From Herbihabitans rhizosphaerae (GTDB lineage: Bacteria; Actinomycetota; Actinomycetes; Mycobacteriales; Pseudonocardiaceae), in assembly GCF_004216555.1 (NCBI RefSeq), contig NZ_SGWQ01000006.1:310001-374000 (forward strand): a stretch of 64,000 nt of DNA. The letters are read 5' to 3'. This document shows positions 20,303-28,495 of this stretch, piece by piece (within the stretch, counting starts at the first letter, position 1; every line of letters begins with the position of its first letter). A program made the position numbers and the translations under genes. The notes beneath the pieces are model-generated. The model did not search any database, was not told the origin of the DNA, and saw only the letters and a program-made list of their open reading frames with translations.

Positions 20303-22240
20303 ATGCGTCGTCTTCCGGTGGTCCTGTCCGTCACCGTCGCGCTCGTGTCCGGCGCCGCGGTCGCCCTGATGCCGACCGCCCAGGCCGCGGAGCCGGGCCG
20401 GCAGCAGGATTTCGCCGACGCCGCAAGGGAATTCGGCGTTCCGGAGAGCGTGCTGCTCGGTGTGTCCTACTTGGAATCCCGGTGGAACACCAACGCCGGG
20501 ACGCCGAGCACGAGCGCCGGCTACGGCCCGATGCACCTGACCGACGTGGCCACCGCGACGGCCGGATCGCACCACGATCACGGCAGCGAGGACCCGCGCG
20601 GGGACAGCGCCCGCCCGACGCTGCGCCCCACCGCGCACGGGCACGACACCGGCTCGGACAACAGCTCGCCGTCGCTGCGCACGGTGGACCTGGCGGCCAC
20701 GCTGACCGGTGACTCCCCGGCCACACTGCGCTCCGACGCGCGCCGCAACATCCGGGGCGGTGCGGCGATCTTGGCTCAGTACCAACGAGAACTCGGCATC
20801 GCGAGCGGCAACCCGGCCGACTGGTACGGCGCGATCGCGCGGTACGCGGGCGCCACCGACACGGCGTCGGCCAACGCGTTCGCCGGCGAGGTGTTCGCCA
20901 CCATGCGGCAGGGTATGGAGCGCGTCACCGACGACGGCCAGCACGTCCTGCTGCGCCCCACCCGGGATCTGGCGCCGAACACCGCGCAACTGGGCCGGCT
21001 CGGCCTGCGGCAGACCGCGCGCGCCGAGGTGGAGTGCCCCAGCGACATCGCCTGCGAGTGGATTCCCGCGCCGTACCAGAAGATCGGCGACGGCCCCGGC
21101 GACTACGGCAACCACGACAAGGCCAACCGCCCGGCCGACCAGAAGATCGAGTACATCATCATCCACGACACCGAGGGCGCCTGGGACGGCGTGCTCAAGA
21201 TGGTGCAGGACCCCAAGTACGTGAGCTGGCACTACACGCTGCGCTCCGCCGACGGGCACATCGCCCAGCACGTGCCGACCAAGGACGTGGCGTGGCACGC
21301 GGGCAACTGGTACGTCAACGCGAAGTCGATCGGGCTGGAGCACGAGGGCTTCGCCGCGCAGGGCACCTGGTACACCGAGGCGATGTACCGCACGTCGTCG
21401 AAGCTGGTGCGCCACCTCGCCGAGAAGTACCGGATTCCCCTTGACCGGCAACACATCCTCGGCCACGACAACGTGCCGGGCGTGACCCCGGACAAGGTCA
21501 AGGGCATGCACTGGGACCCGGGCCCGTACTGGGACTGGGCGCACTACTTCGACCTGCTCGGCGCGCCGCTCAAGGGGCGCGGCAACGCCAAGGCCGGGCT
21601 GGTGACGATCAAGCCGAACTTCGCGAACAACACGCCGGCGTTCACCGGCTGCGACAAGGACAACCCTGGCGCGCCGTGCCCGAAACGCGGCTCCACGTCG
21701 GTCGTCCTGCACACCGAGCCGCGGCAGGACGCGCCGCTGCTGGCCGACATCGGGCTGCGGCCGGACGGCTCGCCGAGCACGATGCACGTGTCCGACCACG
21801 GCAGCCGGGTGGAGACCGGTCAGCGGTACGCGGTGGCCGAGGTCGCCGGTGACTGGACCGCGGTGTGGTACCTCGGCCAGAAGGGCTGGTTCTTCAACCC
21901 GCCGGGCGCGCCGACCGGCGTGTGGGCCAAGGGTGCCGTGGTGACGCCGAAGCCGGGCCTGGCGAACGTGCCGGTGTTCGGGCGCGCCTACCCGGAGAAG
22001 GAGGCGTACCCGACCGGGTATCCGCCGCAGGACATCGTGCCGCTGCAGTACTCGCTGCCGGCCGGCCAGCGCTACGCGGTCGGGCTGGACCTGGGGTCGG
22101 AGTACTACTCGGCGACGACGTTCGATCCGGCCGCGCACAAGGTGATCGCCGGCAAGACGCGGTACATCCAGGTGCAGTTCGGGCACCGGGTGGCCTACGT
22201 CAAGGCGGACGACGTGCAGGTGCTGCCGTCCGGGCGGTAA
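20303..22240 (+). CDS. Secreted N-acetylmuramoyl-L-alanine amidase, multidomain
   Basis: A 645-residue exported cell-wall protein. A Sec signal peptide ends near PTAQAAEP. Residues about 35-200 look like a lysozyme-fold/transglycosylase domain (VPESVLLGVSYLESRWNTNA, then GYGPMHLTD). An amidase_2 zinc domain follows at about 270-420 (IEYIIIHDTEG, VAWHAGNWYVNAKSIGLEHE, RQHILGHDNVPG, WDPGPYWDW). The C-terminal 200 residues resemble SH3-like cell-wall binding segments. It probably cleaves the stem-peptide bond of peptidoglycan. ATG at 20303 has GGAG six bases upstream. Confidence 0.88.
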   Translation: MRRLPVVLSVTVALVSGAAVALMPTAQAAEPGRQQDFADAAREFGVPESVLLGVSYLESRWNTNAGTPSTSAGYGPMHLTDVATATAGSHHDHGSEDPRGDSARPTLRPTAHGHDTGSDNSSPSLRTVDLAATLTGDSPATLRSDARRNIRGGAAILAQYQRELGIASGNPADWYGAIARYAGATDTASANAFAGEVFATMRQGMERVTDDGQHVLLRPTRDLAPNTAQLGRLGLRQTARAEVECPSDIACEWIPAPYQKIGDGPGDYGNHDKANRPADQKIEYIIIHDTEGAWDGVLKMVQDPKYVSWHYTLRSADGHIAQHVPTKDVAWHAGNWYVNAKSIGLEHEGFAAQGTWYTEAMYRTSSKLVRHLAEKYRIPLDRQHILGHDNVPGVTPDKVKGMHWDPGPYWDWAHYFDLLGAPLKGRGNAKAGLVTIKPNFANNTPAFTGCDKDNPGAPCPKRGSTSVVLHTEPRQDAPLLADIGLRPDGSPSTMHVSDHGSRVETGQRYAVAEVAGDWTAVWYLGQKGWFFNPPGAPTGVWAKGAVVTPKPGLANVPVFGRAYPEKEAYPTGYPPQDIVPLQYSLPAGQRYAVGLDLGSEYYSATTFDPAAHKVIAGKTRYIQVQFGHRVAYVKADDVQVLPSGR

Positions 22241-22243
22241 CCG

Positions 22244-22480
22244 TCAACTGGCGACGATCATCCCGTTCGGCGCCGTGCCGGTGCGCACGTAGGACGTGGC
22301 GATCTTGCGTGCGCACGCCAGCGCGATGTGGTTCTGCACGCCGTGCATGATCGTCACCCGCTCGGCCGCCTTGTCGAGCACGATCTCGCGGCCCGGATCG
22401 TCCGGCGCGGAGGAGTAGAAGCGGTAGCGGACGGTGGACTCGTCCTCGGACTCCTTCTCAATCTTCGCCCAGATGGCCAT
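22244..22480 (-). CDS. Small conserved hypothetical protein
   Basis: A 78-residue soluble protein starting AIWAKIEKESEDESTVRYRF. It has alternating strands, the segment PGREIVLDKAAERVTIMHG, and a helix ending in YVRTGTAPNGMIVAS. It looks like small actinobacterial proteins of unknown role. The start could be ATG at 22480 or TTG at 22495. It converges on the amidase gene with a three-base gap. Confidence 0.6.
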   Translation of the reverse strand: MAIWAKIEKESEDESTVRYRFYSSAPDDPGREIVLDKAAERVTIMHGVQNHIALACARKIATSYVRTGTAPNGMIVAS

Positions 22481-22718
22481 GCGGGTATTCAACACCTCAG
22501 GTCACGGTAGGCCAAGCGCCCTTTGCGAATATGCCTGCGTCGCATTGCTCCACAATCACGCCGACATCCCGGGTGATCACCGCTCGCAGGAGCAGCCCGG
22601 CCAAAGTCGCGATCAGGCGTGATCACCAGACCGCGCAGGTCTCGAGCCCATGGCTGAAAGTCCACGCCCTCACCCCCTACGTGCGGGGATCCTCCGAGAA
22701 CAGAGTCGTTAAGCGCGA

Positions 22719-22765
22719 AAATGCGGCCGCCTGGCCACCAGAAGTGGGATCGGACGGCCGCATTT
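22719..22765. terminator. Bidirectional hairpin downstream of the 22793 gene
   Basis: AAATGCGGCCG at 22719-22729 pairs perfectly with CGGCCGCATTT at 22755-22765 around a 25-base loop. A and T residues flank both sides, so it can terminate either strand. It lies 28 bases past the end of the partner gene of the nuclease. The rest of 22496-22718 shows nothing recognisable. Confidence 0.7.
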
Positions 22766-22792
22766 CTTTCTCAATTATTCAAGTAGCCGGGG

Positions 22793-23311
22793 TCACTGTC
22801 TGTCGAACATGCCGGGGTAAGCCGACCTTCCGTAGTCGTCCGGGCCTAGGAGGAGCTGCATGCCCGACGGTCCGCTTGTCGGCCAGATCATGATCTTGTG
22901 CTCTTCCTTGCCGTCATCTGTATGCCTCTTCGGTTTTCGGCTTTGTCGACCTGTGGCGTGAACCCGGACACGATGCCAACCTGGAGTCGCAAGACTTATC
23001 GCCTTAAACAACTGGCCATCAGTCGACATCCAATCCACGATCGTTGAAGTCACATACAGGGACCGTTCCGAGACGATCTCCCATCCCGCTTCAAGCTCGT
23101 CGGGGCCAACGTCGTGTAGCTCGAGAGTGACGTCTATCGGCCCCCACTCGACTCCGCAGAGAACGGCCATCCAGTTGTCCTCACCGGTGGTCAAGCTGTC
23201 CTCTGTTCCAGGGTATGGATGCCCGAGCGGGCGCTGCGGATCGTGGATCCGATATTGACTTTCGGTTACCGCTACAACCACTAGATCACGATCCGGTCGC
23301 GCACTACTCAT
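22793..23311 (-). CDS. Hypothetical protein overlapping the secreted nuclease gene (possible immunity/partner)
   Basis: A 172-residue cytosolic protein, rich in Asp, Trp and His, with no signal peptide. It contains GVEWGPIDVTLELHDVGPDE, GWHRVRVHATGRQSRKPKRH and EEHKIMIWPTSGPSG. I do not recognise a characterised family, although similar all-beta actinobacterial proteins exist. Its ATG at 23311 overlaps the last codons of the upstream secreted nuclease by eight bases, so it is coupled to it. An immunity role is an inference from that arrangement only. Confidence 0.6.
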   Translation of the reverse strand: MSSARPDRDLVVVAVTESQYRIHDPQRPLGHPYPGTEDSLTTGEDNWMAVLCGVEWGPIDVTLELHDVGPDELEAGWEIVSERSLYVTSTIVDWMSTDGQLFKAISLATPGWHRVRVHATGRQSRKPKRHTDDGKEEHKIMIWPTSGPSGMQLLLGPDDYGRSAYPGMFDRQ

Positions 23312-24695
23312 CCCACGACCACCTCCCATCGGGCAAAATGGCCAAAATATAGAACGGATCGCCGGTGAGCATACGGCATATTAGAGTGTACTTCGCGGTC
23401 AGTCCGCCTTGAGAGCTATTTGACTCTATAGGAACTTCGCGAGTTGAGTAAGGGAATCCAAGCGAGCCGCCTTCGCGAGCACGGGCGATCGGGAACTCGT
23501 CACACGAATTGTCATCGCCAGGGGGTGAGTTCGGGCATGCGTGCCTCCGGTTCGCATCTCTCGTGGCGTCGTCCGCCCAAGTCAAAACGATGCCTTTGGC
23601 GGGCCAGCCAGGATTATTGGGAAGCGCGCGCTGGGCATCGTAGACATGCTGCGCGACTAGCCCAACCGTCGGGTAATCGGGTGCGGCGTAGATGAAATCA
23701 CCCTCCCGCTCGGCAGCGATACAACCAACCGTGGAACCGTAGGCGAGGCGGTCGCATTGGCCATCAACGCCATTGTACTGAGCGATATCAAACTGCAGAG
23801 TTTCGTGCGGGGCTCCCACTGACCGCACAACCATCACTGGCCCAATGTACCCGAGCATGCTCACGATGTCTCGCGTACCCGCACCAACTCCGGCCGTTTC
23901 GTACTGTTCCCACGCCTGCGTATGTACGGGCTCGCCCAAGGTCAGTCTGAAGTAGTAGGACGTGCCGTCGGATTGACATGGGGCTGGAATCTTCGTGCAT
24001 CCAGTACTGACTACCGCGTCTGGTCCAGGGAGAACGAGTTCTGTGCCCCACAGAGCCGTCACGCTGATCGCCCCACGCAGAGACCAGTTCACGCTCAGAT
24101 AATCCCATGCCACTCCGGTCGCGTACTCGAATTGGGCGCCACCGATCTCTTTGACAGGAACGCCGTTGATGACTTCCCAGACTGTGTATCCCCAGCCGAC
24201 GTTCCTGCAGGAATTCATGCGAAACGGAAGCGCATTGCAATCAGGTTCGCGTCTTGGTGAACGCGAGGCATCCGGACTGACGATGCGAGCCCGGGCGCCG
24301 GAGATGGTTCGCGAAGTATCTGCTTTGATCGCGGGCGTCTCGACCCTCGTACAACGGCCGGATGCTCTAGCTGACGTGAGTGACGCACACCCGTCAGTGA
24401 GCGCGGCCCTGCGTAGCCTTTCAAACTCATCAGCAGGGCGGTTCATGTCTGCAGGAGTCGGATGCCATGTAGCGTTCTTCCGTCGACTTGTGACCGGCAT
24501 GTTTCGCTGGCCTGAACTCAATGTAGATTTCGTAAGCCCGTCAGGATTTGCTGCGCCGGGCGAGACGCCGACAGAAATATGCCCGAGCCGTTCCGGGCGC
24601 ACCGCACCCTGGGCGCTCGGACTCGTCAATAGCGACGCCGCCAATATCGCCAGGACGGTCAGCACCCTCGATCTTACTCGACTGATCCCTTTCAC
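23304..24695 (-). CDS. Secreted protein with NucA/NucB-type deoxyribonuclease domain
   Basis: A 463-residue exported protein. The signal peptide runs from VKGISRVRSRVLTVLAILAA to about SAQGAVRP. A long middle region with paired cysteines follows. The C-terminal 110 residues carry the NucA/NucB signature NSCDEFPIARAREGGSLGF, in which the D-E pair is part of the nuclease active site in this family. GTG at 24695 is preferred because GAAGGAG lies eight bases upstream. Base composition is clearly lower in GC than the backbone, suggesting acquisition. A small gene overlaps its 3' end. Confidence 0.75.
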   Translation of the reverse strand: MKGISRVRSRVLTVLAILAASLLTSPSAQGAVRPERLGHISVGVSPGAANPDGLTKSTLSSGQRNMPVTSRRKNATWHPTPADMNRPADEFERLRRAALTDGCASLTSARASGRCTRVETPAIKADTSRTISGARARIVSPDASRSPRREPDCNALPFRMNSCRNVGWGYTVWEVINGVPVKEIGGAQFEYATGVAWDYLSVNWSLRGAISVTALWGTELVLPGPDAVVSTGCTKIPAPCQSDGTSYYFRLTLGEPVHTQAWEQYETAGVGAGTRDIVSMLGYIGPVMVVRSVGAPHETLQFDIAQYNGVDGQCDRLAYGSTVGCIAAEREGDFIYAAPDYPTVGLVAQHVYDAQRALPNNPGWPAKGIVLTWADDATRDANRRHACPNSPPGDDNSCDEFPIARAREGGSLGFPYSTREVPIESNSSQGGLTAKYTLICRMLTGDPFYILAILPDGRWSWDE

Positions 24696-24761
24696 GATTG
24701 CAATCTCCTTCACTAATGCACTACACATCAGAGGGAGAACGGCAGGTGTGACAATTCGACG

Positions 24762-24789
24762 TGCAACGTTCAGTGAACTGAACGTTGCA
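24762..24789. promoter_or_regulatory. Perfect 28-base palindrome upstream of the nuclease gene
   Basis: TGCAACGTTCAG at 24762-24773 and CTGAACGTTGCA at 24778-24789 are exact inverted repeats with a four-base centre. It begins 67 bases before the nuclease start, a natural operator position. Confidence 0.55.
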
Positions 24790-25100
24790 AATCAGAATCC
24801 CCCGATACGACAACAACCCCCAGTTCGTGCCCCAGTGGCCAGAGGTTGACCGGTTTCGACATTAGTTACCTGTCTCGTCAACTACTTTCCGCCAAACGAG
24901 TGATTCAGGCCAGCCAGCACGCGAATTGTCAATATCAGCTAAAACGAGACGCCCTCGTCGCGCACATCGACAGCACTTTGAGGCGGTGCGAGCTTGAGCT
25001 TGACAGTGGCCAACCAGCGGCGGGATCCCACCCATCGCTCCTCCACCACCGCCGAAGCGATGGTTTACGGAGCGAAAGATTCGTACATTGCCTGGATCGG
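24790..25100. other. Non-coding, AT-richer stretch between nuclease and tRNA cluster
   Basis: About 310 bases with no convincing gene. The open frame on the plus strand that crosses it runs on through the tRNA genes and has no family resemblance. No integrase remnant or clear copy of a tRNA 3' end was seen. It adjoins the 3' end of the last tRNA gene, where an integrated element would begin. Confidence 0.4.
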
Positions 25101-25172
25101 TGCCCTCGCCAGGAGTCGAACCTGGATCTCCGGCTTCGGAGGCCGGTGTCGTCTCCGTTGGACCACGGGGGC
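25101..25172 (-). tRNA. tRNA-Arg (CCG), divergent
   Basis: A 72-base cloverleaf without encoded CCA. The anticodon stem CCGGC/GCCGG carries the loop CTCCGAA, anticodon CCG. The T arm is CCAGG-TTCGACT-CCTGG. The acceptor GCCCCCG/CGAGGGC has one C-A mismatch at the fifth pair, and the D arm is short. It is structurally acceptable but unlike the usual actinobacterial tRNA-Arg(CCG). Confidence 0.7.
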
Positions 25173-25191
25173 GTTCGCAGCAGATCTATCG

Positions 25192-25263
25192 TCGGGTACC
25201 CACGAGTCGAACGTGGTGTCTTCCGCTCCCGAAGCGGATGGGTTGCCGTCTCCCTCGTACCCG
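25192..25263 (-). tRNA. tRNA-Pro-like (CGG), atypical
   Basis: A 72-base sequence in which every stem pairs perfectly: acceptor CGGGTAC/GTACCCG, D stem GGG/CCC, anticodon stem TCCGC/GCGGA with loop TTCGGGA (anticodon CGG), T arm CCACG-TTCGACT-CGTGG. The C1-G72 pair fits proline. Position 8 is G instead of U and the D arm is unusual, so it may be a divergent, acquired or decaying tRNA. Confidence 0.65.
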
Positions 25264-25269
25264 TCTGCG

Positions 25270-25343
25270 TGTCCCCGCGAGGATTCGAACCTCGGACCTC
25301 GGCGTTCGTAGCGCCGCACTCTGTCCACCTGAGCTACGGGGAC
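25270..25343 (-). tRNA. tRNA-Arg (ACG)
   Basis: A canonical 74-base cloverleaf: acceptor GTCCCCG/CGGGGAC, D stem GCTC, anticodon stem CGGCG/CGCCG with loop CTACGAA (anticodon ACG, read as ICG after deamination), T arm CGAGG-TTCGAAT-CCTCG. It is first in the three-tRNA minus-strand cluster, six bases before the Pro-like gene. Confidence 0.93.
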
Positions 25344-25514
25344 CCGTGGCCGCGCGCGGAGCCCCCATCTCGACGCGCGCGGCCAGGTGACCTGTCGAGG
25401 TAGCGGCCGACAGGTCCAAACGTGCCGGAATTCCGGCACACGTCACTCTGGAATTGTTCAGAACCAGCAGCAGAAATTGACGGCGACCCATTTTCGGGCG
25501 CGCCGAATAGAAGA

Positions 25515-25546
25515 AGCCGCCCTGTTCGGTCTCCCGAAGGGCGGCT
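25515..25546 (-). terminator. Hairpin terminator after the 38-residue ORF
   Basis: AGCCGCCCT at 25515-25523 pairs with AGGGCGGCT at 25538-25546. On the minus strand the stem is followed by TCTTCTATT. It lies 23 bases beyond the small reading frame. Confidence 0.65.
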
Positions 25547-25569
25547 CCCGTTCATGCCTCACTGAGAGG

Positions 25570-25686
25570 TCATATCGGGGAGCCTCGGCCGCCCAGACGC
25601 AGGCGCAGCCGCAGGTCAAGCGGCCATGCGGCAGCGACGGCGCCGTGCTGGCGTCGCGCCGGTACCGAGTGCCGATTGGCATTCAT
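25570..25686 (-). CDS. Small basic ORF (38 residues) with consensus ribosome site
   Basis: ATG at 25686 is preceded by AGGAGG with five-base spacing and opens a 38-codon frame, MNANRHSVPARRQHGAVAAA then WPLDLRLRLRLGGRGSPI. It is Arg-rich with an alternating Leu-Arg stretch. A terminator follows, so it forms its own transcription unit. An overlapping frame from ATG at 25682 (74 codons) is the alternative but runs through the terminator. It may be a small basic protein or a leader peptide; no family was recognised. Confidence 0.45.
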   Translation of the reverse strand: MNANRHSVPARRQHGAVAAAWPLDLRLRLRLGGRGSPI

Positions 25687-25759
25687 GACTGCCTCCTGTG
25701 TCGCTGTCGGCGTCGACTATGACGGAATGACGATCGCCGCGCAACCCATTTCCGGCGAT

Positions 25760-26119
25760 TCACCGCGGATCGGTGACGACGAATTGTTCCAGTCGCAGTT
25801 CCGCCGAGTTCTCCTCGGTGAGCGTGAACACGCCGCCGCGCCGGTCAGCAGGCCAGCCAATCCGCGACGCGTGCTCGACGATCAACCGGATGTCGGCCGG
25901 CGTCGGGTGGCTGACATCGGTGGCGCTGCCCCACGGCCCCGCACCGGCGGTGGACAGCAGACCGGCGTCGAGCCGGCAGCCGTTCTTGTCCGCCCACACT
26001 CGGACGCGCACACAGCGCTCGCGCCCCGGTGCGGGCAGGTGCGCGATCTCCGCCGTCCACGCGAACGACCTGTCGCCGACGTGCAACGTGCGCAATCGGG
26101 TCCTCACCGGGTCGGTCAC
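25760..26119 (-). CDS. Conserved actinobacterial hypothetical protein
   Basis: A 119-residue soluble protein with RCVRVRVWADKNGCRLDAGL, SATDVSHPTPADIRLIVEHA and GVFTLTEENSAELRL. I recall the same pattern (charged strands, then TPADVRxxxEHG) from a frequent Streptomyces protein of unknown function. The start is GTG at 26119 with AAGGGG immediately upstream, which is too close for a normal ribosome site and may indicate a leaderless message. It is divergent from the next gene by 16 bases. Confidence 0.6.
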   Translation of the reverse strand: MTDPVRTRLRTLHVGDRSFAWTAEIAHLPAPGRERCVRVRVWADKNGCRLDAGLLSTAGAGPWGSATDVSHPTPADIRLIVEHASRIGWPADRRGGVFTLTEENSAELRLEQFVVTDPR

Positions 26120-26135
26120 CCCTTATGGTCGGTCC

Positions 26136-26975
26136 ATGTGCGTCTCCACGGGACCGGCGAGCTTCACGTCCACGATCCTGTTCGCCGGCCGCAGACTCCA
26201 TCCTCGGCACGGCCGCGTCGAGGTGCTCGGCTACCAGAACACGGCGATCAACCACGCCGACGGGCCCAACGCGATGATCCTGCACGTGCCGGCGGTGCGA
26301 CTCACCCAGGAGCAGTTCGTCCCGGTCGGCCGGGACACCACCGTACTGACCGCGATGACCGAGGCGCTCACCCCGGCGGCGGCCGGCGGCATGGACTGGA
26401 TGAGCGCGCCGGCGTACTCGCGATCGGTGACGGTGTTCGAGCACGACGTGTACACCGTGGTGCTGGCCGACGATCCGACGCTCGTGCCGGCCGCGCTGGA
26501 CCGGGTGCCGCAGGCACGCCGCCCGCACCTGGACGAGGCGCTGTTCTCCTTCTACGCCAACGCTTTCCCGCTGCACACGATCGTGGTGTGCTGCTTCGAC
26601 AACGCGGACGCGAAGCGCGCCAAGCCGCTGCTGCTGTGGTACGAGCCGATCGATCCGAGCGTGCTGACCGTGCCGGCGATCGACTGCCACACCGGCGGCC
26701 CGCCCGACCTGGACGCGCTGGTGCGGCCGGATCACTGGGTGGTGTTCGGCACCGACGAGGCCGGCCCCGGCTGGGGCAGCCGGGTGGACTACCCGCCGAC
26801 GATGCGCGCCGCGCTGCGCGAGTTCCTGCCGGACGAGGTGATCGGCGCCGAGTTCGCCGGCGGCGCGCTGCCCAACGGCGACTTCTCGCTGGCGCACGAC
26901 GACCTGCTGCGCGGCGACCTCGGCGCACTCACCCGCACCGCGCCCGACCGCGCACCGGTGCAGGTGTACCGCTAG
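26136..26975 (+). CDS. Conserved hypothetical protein
   Basis: A 279-residue cytosolic protein of unknown function. It has many aromatic and acidic residues, for example FHPRHGRVEVLGYQNTA-like and DHWVVFGTDEAGPGWGSRVD segments, and no signal peptide or membrane span. ATG at 26136 is used. The coding sequence stops immediately beside the tsaD stop on the other strand (26975/26976), with no terminator between. Nothing in the context reveals its job. Confidence 0.6.
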   Translation: MCVSTGPASFTSTILFAGRRLHPRHGRVEVLGYQNTAINHADGPNAMILHVPAVRLTQEQFVPVGRDTTVLTAMTEALTPAAAGGMDWMSAPAYSRSVTVFEHDVYTVVLADDPTLVPAALDRVPQARRPHLDEALFSFYANAFPLHTIVVCCFDNADAKRAKPLLLWYEPIDPSVLTVPAIDCHTGGPPDLDALVRPDHWVVFGTDEAGPGWGSRVDYPPTMRAALREFLPDEVIGAEFAGGALPNGDFSLAHDDLLRGDLGALTRTAPDRAPVQVYR

Positions 26976-28019
26976 CTACACCGACACGACGCTCACCGGC
27001 AGCGCCGGATCGGCCGACAGGTCCAAAGTGGACGGTTGAACGCCGGCCGCGACGACGTGCGCGCCGAGTGCCGCGATCATCGCGCCGTTGTCCGTGCACA
27101 GGCGCGGCCTGGGCACCCGCAGCGTGATGCCGGCCTCGTCGCATCGCTGCCGCGCCAACGCTTTCAGCCGCGAGTTGGCCGCCACACCGCCGGAGACCAC
27201 GAGCGTGCCGATGCCCAGATCGGTCGCGGCTCGCACCGCCTTCGCGGTCAGCACGTCGGCCACCGCCTCCTGGAACGACGCGCACACGTCGTCCACCGGC
27301 ACCGGCTCGCCGTTCGCCTCGCGCGCCTCCACCCAGCGCGCCACCGCGGTCTTCAACCCGGAGAAGGAGAAGTCGTACTTCGCGTCGCGCGGCCCGGTGA
27401 GCCCGCGCGGGAAGGCGATCGAGTCGGACCCGACCTGAGCGGCGCGGTCGATCGGCGGCCCGCCCGGGTAGGGCAGCCCGAGCACCCGCGCCACCTTGTC
27501 GTACGCCTCGCCGGCCGCGTCGTCGATCGTGAACCCGAGCTCGGTGATCTTCGTGGCCAGGTCGTCCACCCGCAGCAACTGCGTGTGCCCGCCGGACACC
27601 AGCAGCGCCAGGCAGGACGAGGGCAGCGGCCCGTGCTCCAGCGTGTCCGCCGCGACATGGCCGGGCAGGTGGTTCACCCCGTACAGCGGCACGTCCAGCG
27701 CGGCGGCGTACGCCTTGGCCGCGGACACCCCGACGAGCAGCGCGCCGGCCAACCCCGGCCCGCAGGTCACCGCGATCGCGTCCACGTCGGACAGCGTGAT
27801 TCCCGAGTCGGACAGCGCGCGCCGCATGGTGGGCACCATCGCTTCGAGGTGCGCCCGGCTGGCCACCTCCGGCACCACGCCGCCGAACCGGGCGTGCAGT
27901 TCGACGCTGGAGGCCACCTCGTCGGCCAGCAACTCCATCGTGCCGTCGTCGGCCAGCGCGACGATCCCGACGCCGGTCTCGTCGCACGAGCTCTCGATGC
28001 CCATGACGATCTTGCTCAC
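26976..28019 (-). CDS. tsaD: tRNA N6-adenosine threonylcarbamoyltransferase TsaD
   Basis: A 347-residue Kae1/Qri7-family protein. [20 protein letters not shown], the metal-binding [14 protein letters not shown] (HxxxH) and [10 protein letters not shown] motifs, YPGGPPIDR, and a late [15 protein letters not shown] are all present. TsaD transfers threonylcarbamoyl to A37 of ANN-decoding tRNAs to make t6A, together with TsaB and TsaE. GTG at 28019 overlaps the rimI stop (GTGA), so it is the last gene of the tsaB-rimI-tsaD unit. Confidence 0.96.
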   Translation of the reverse strand: MSKIVMGIESSCDETGVGIVALADDGTMELLADEVASSVELHARFGGVVPEVASRAHLEAMVPTMRRALSDSGITLSDVDAIAVTCGPGLAGALLVGVSAAKAYAAALDVPLYGVNHLPGHVAADTLEHGPLPSSCLALLVSGGHTQLLRVDDLATKITELGFTIDDAAGEAYDKVARVLGLPYPGGPPIDRAAQVGSDSIAFPRGLTGPRDAKYDFSFSGLKTAVARWVEAREANGEPVPVDDVCASFQEAVADVLTAKAVRAATDLGIGTLVVSGGVAANSRLKALARQRCDEAGITLRVPRPRLCTDNGAMIAALGAHVVAAGVQPSTLDLSADPALPVSVVSV

Positions 28020-28495
28020 GGGGTGCTCGCCTCCTCGGCGGGCCGCCGCGCGGGGCGCGCCATCGTGTAGGCGTCCGCGCCGGACGGCTGGTAGTACTTG
28101 CGGCGCAACCCGATCTGGTGGAAACCGTGCGCCTCGTAGAGCCCGATCGCCGCCGCGTTGTCCGTGCGCACCTCCAGGTACACCGGCGCGTTCACGTCGT
28201 CGGCGACGCCCAGCAAGGCGCGCAGCAGCAGGGTGCCCACACCGCGACCCTGCCACTCGGGGTCCACGCCGAGCGTGTTCACGGTGCCCTCGAAATCGGG
28301 CGCGCGGCCGACCAGCGACAGGCCCGCGTACCCGATGAGCTGCTCACCGCTGTACGCGCCGAAGTACCGGTTGCCCCAGTCCAGCTCGGACTCGAACGCC
28401 GCCTCGCTCCACGGATCGTCGCCCGCGAACAGGATCCGCTCCAATTCGGCGCACCGCGTCAAGTCCTTACGCCGCAACGGTTTCACGCTGATCAT
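28016..28495 (-). CDS. rimI: Ribosomal-protein-alanine N-acetyltransferase RimI
   Basis: A 159-residue GNAT protein. [20 protein letters not shown] is the acetyl-CoA loop and [20 protein letters not shown] is the conserved RimI strand-helix that includes the Asn and Tyr used in catalysis. It acetylates the N-terminus of ribosomal protein S18 and, in some actinobacteria, other targets. ATG at 28495 overlaps the tsaB stop (ATGA) and its own stop overlaps the tsaD start, so all three are coupled. Confidence 0.93.
   Translation of the reverse strand: MISVKPLRRKDLTRCAELERILFAGDDPWSEAAFESELDWGNRYFGAYSGEQLIGYAGLSLVGRAPDFEGTVNTLGVDPEWQGRGVGTLLLRALLGVADDVNAPVYLEVRTDNAAAIGLYEAHGFHQIGLRRKYYQPSGADAYTMARPARRPAEEASTP

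Noticed and set aside
22531-22893. Plus-strand frame of 120 codons in the amidase-nuclease gap
   Set aside because: It runs through a terminator hairpin and over the end of the minus-strand partner gene, with no ribosome site.
22500-25172. An integrated element with attachment sites at the tRNA-Arg 3' end
   Set aside because: Composition and position fit, but I found no integrase and no convincing copy of the tRNA 3' end near 22.5 kb. Only a short CTCGC-AGGAG similarity is visible.
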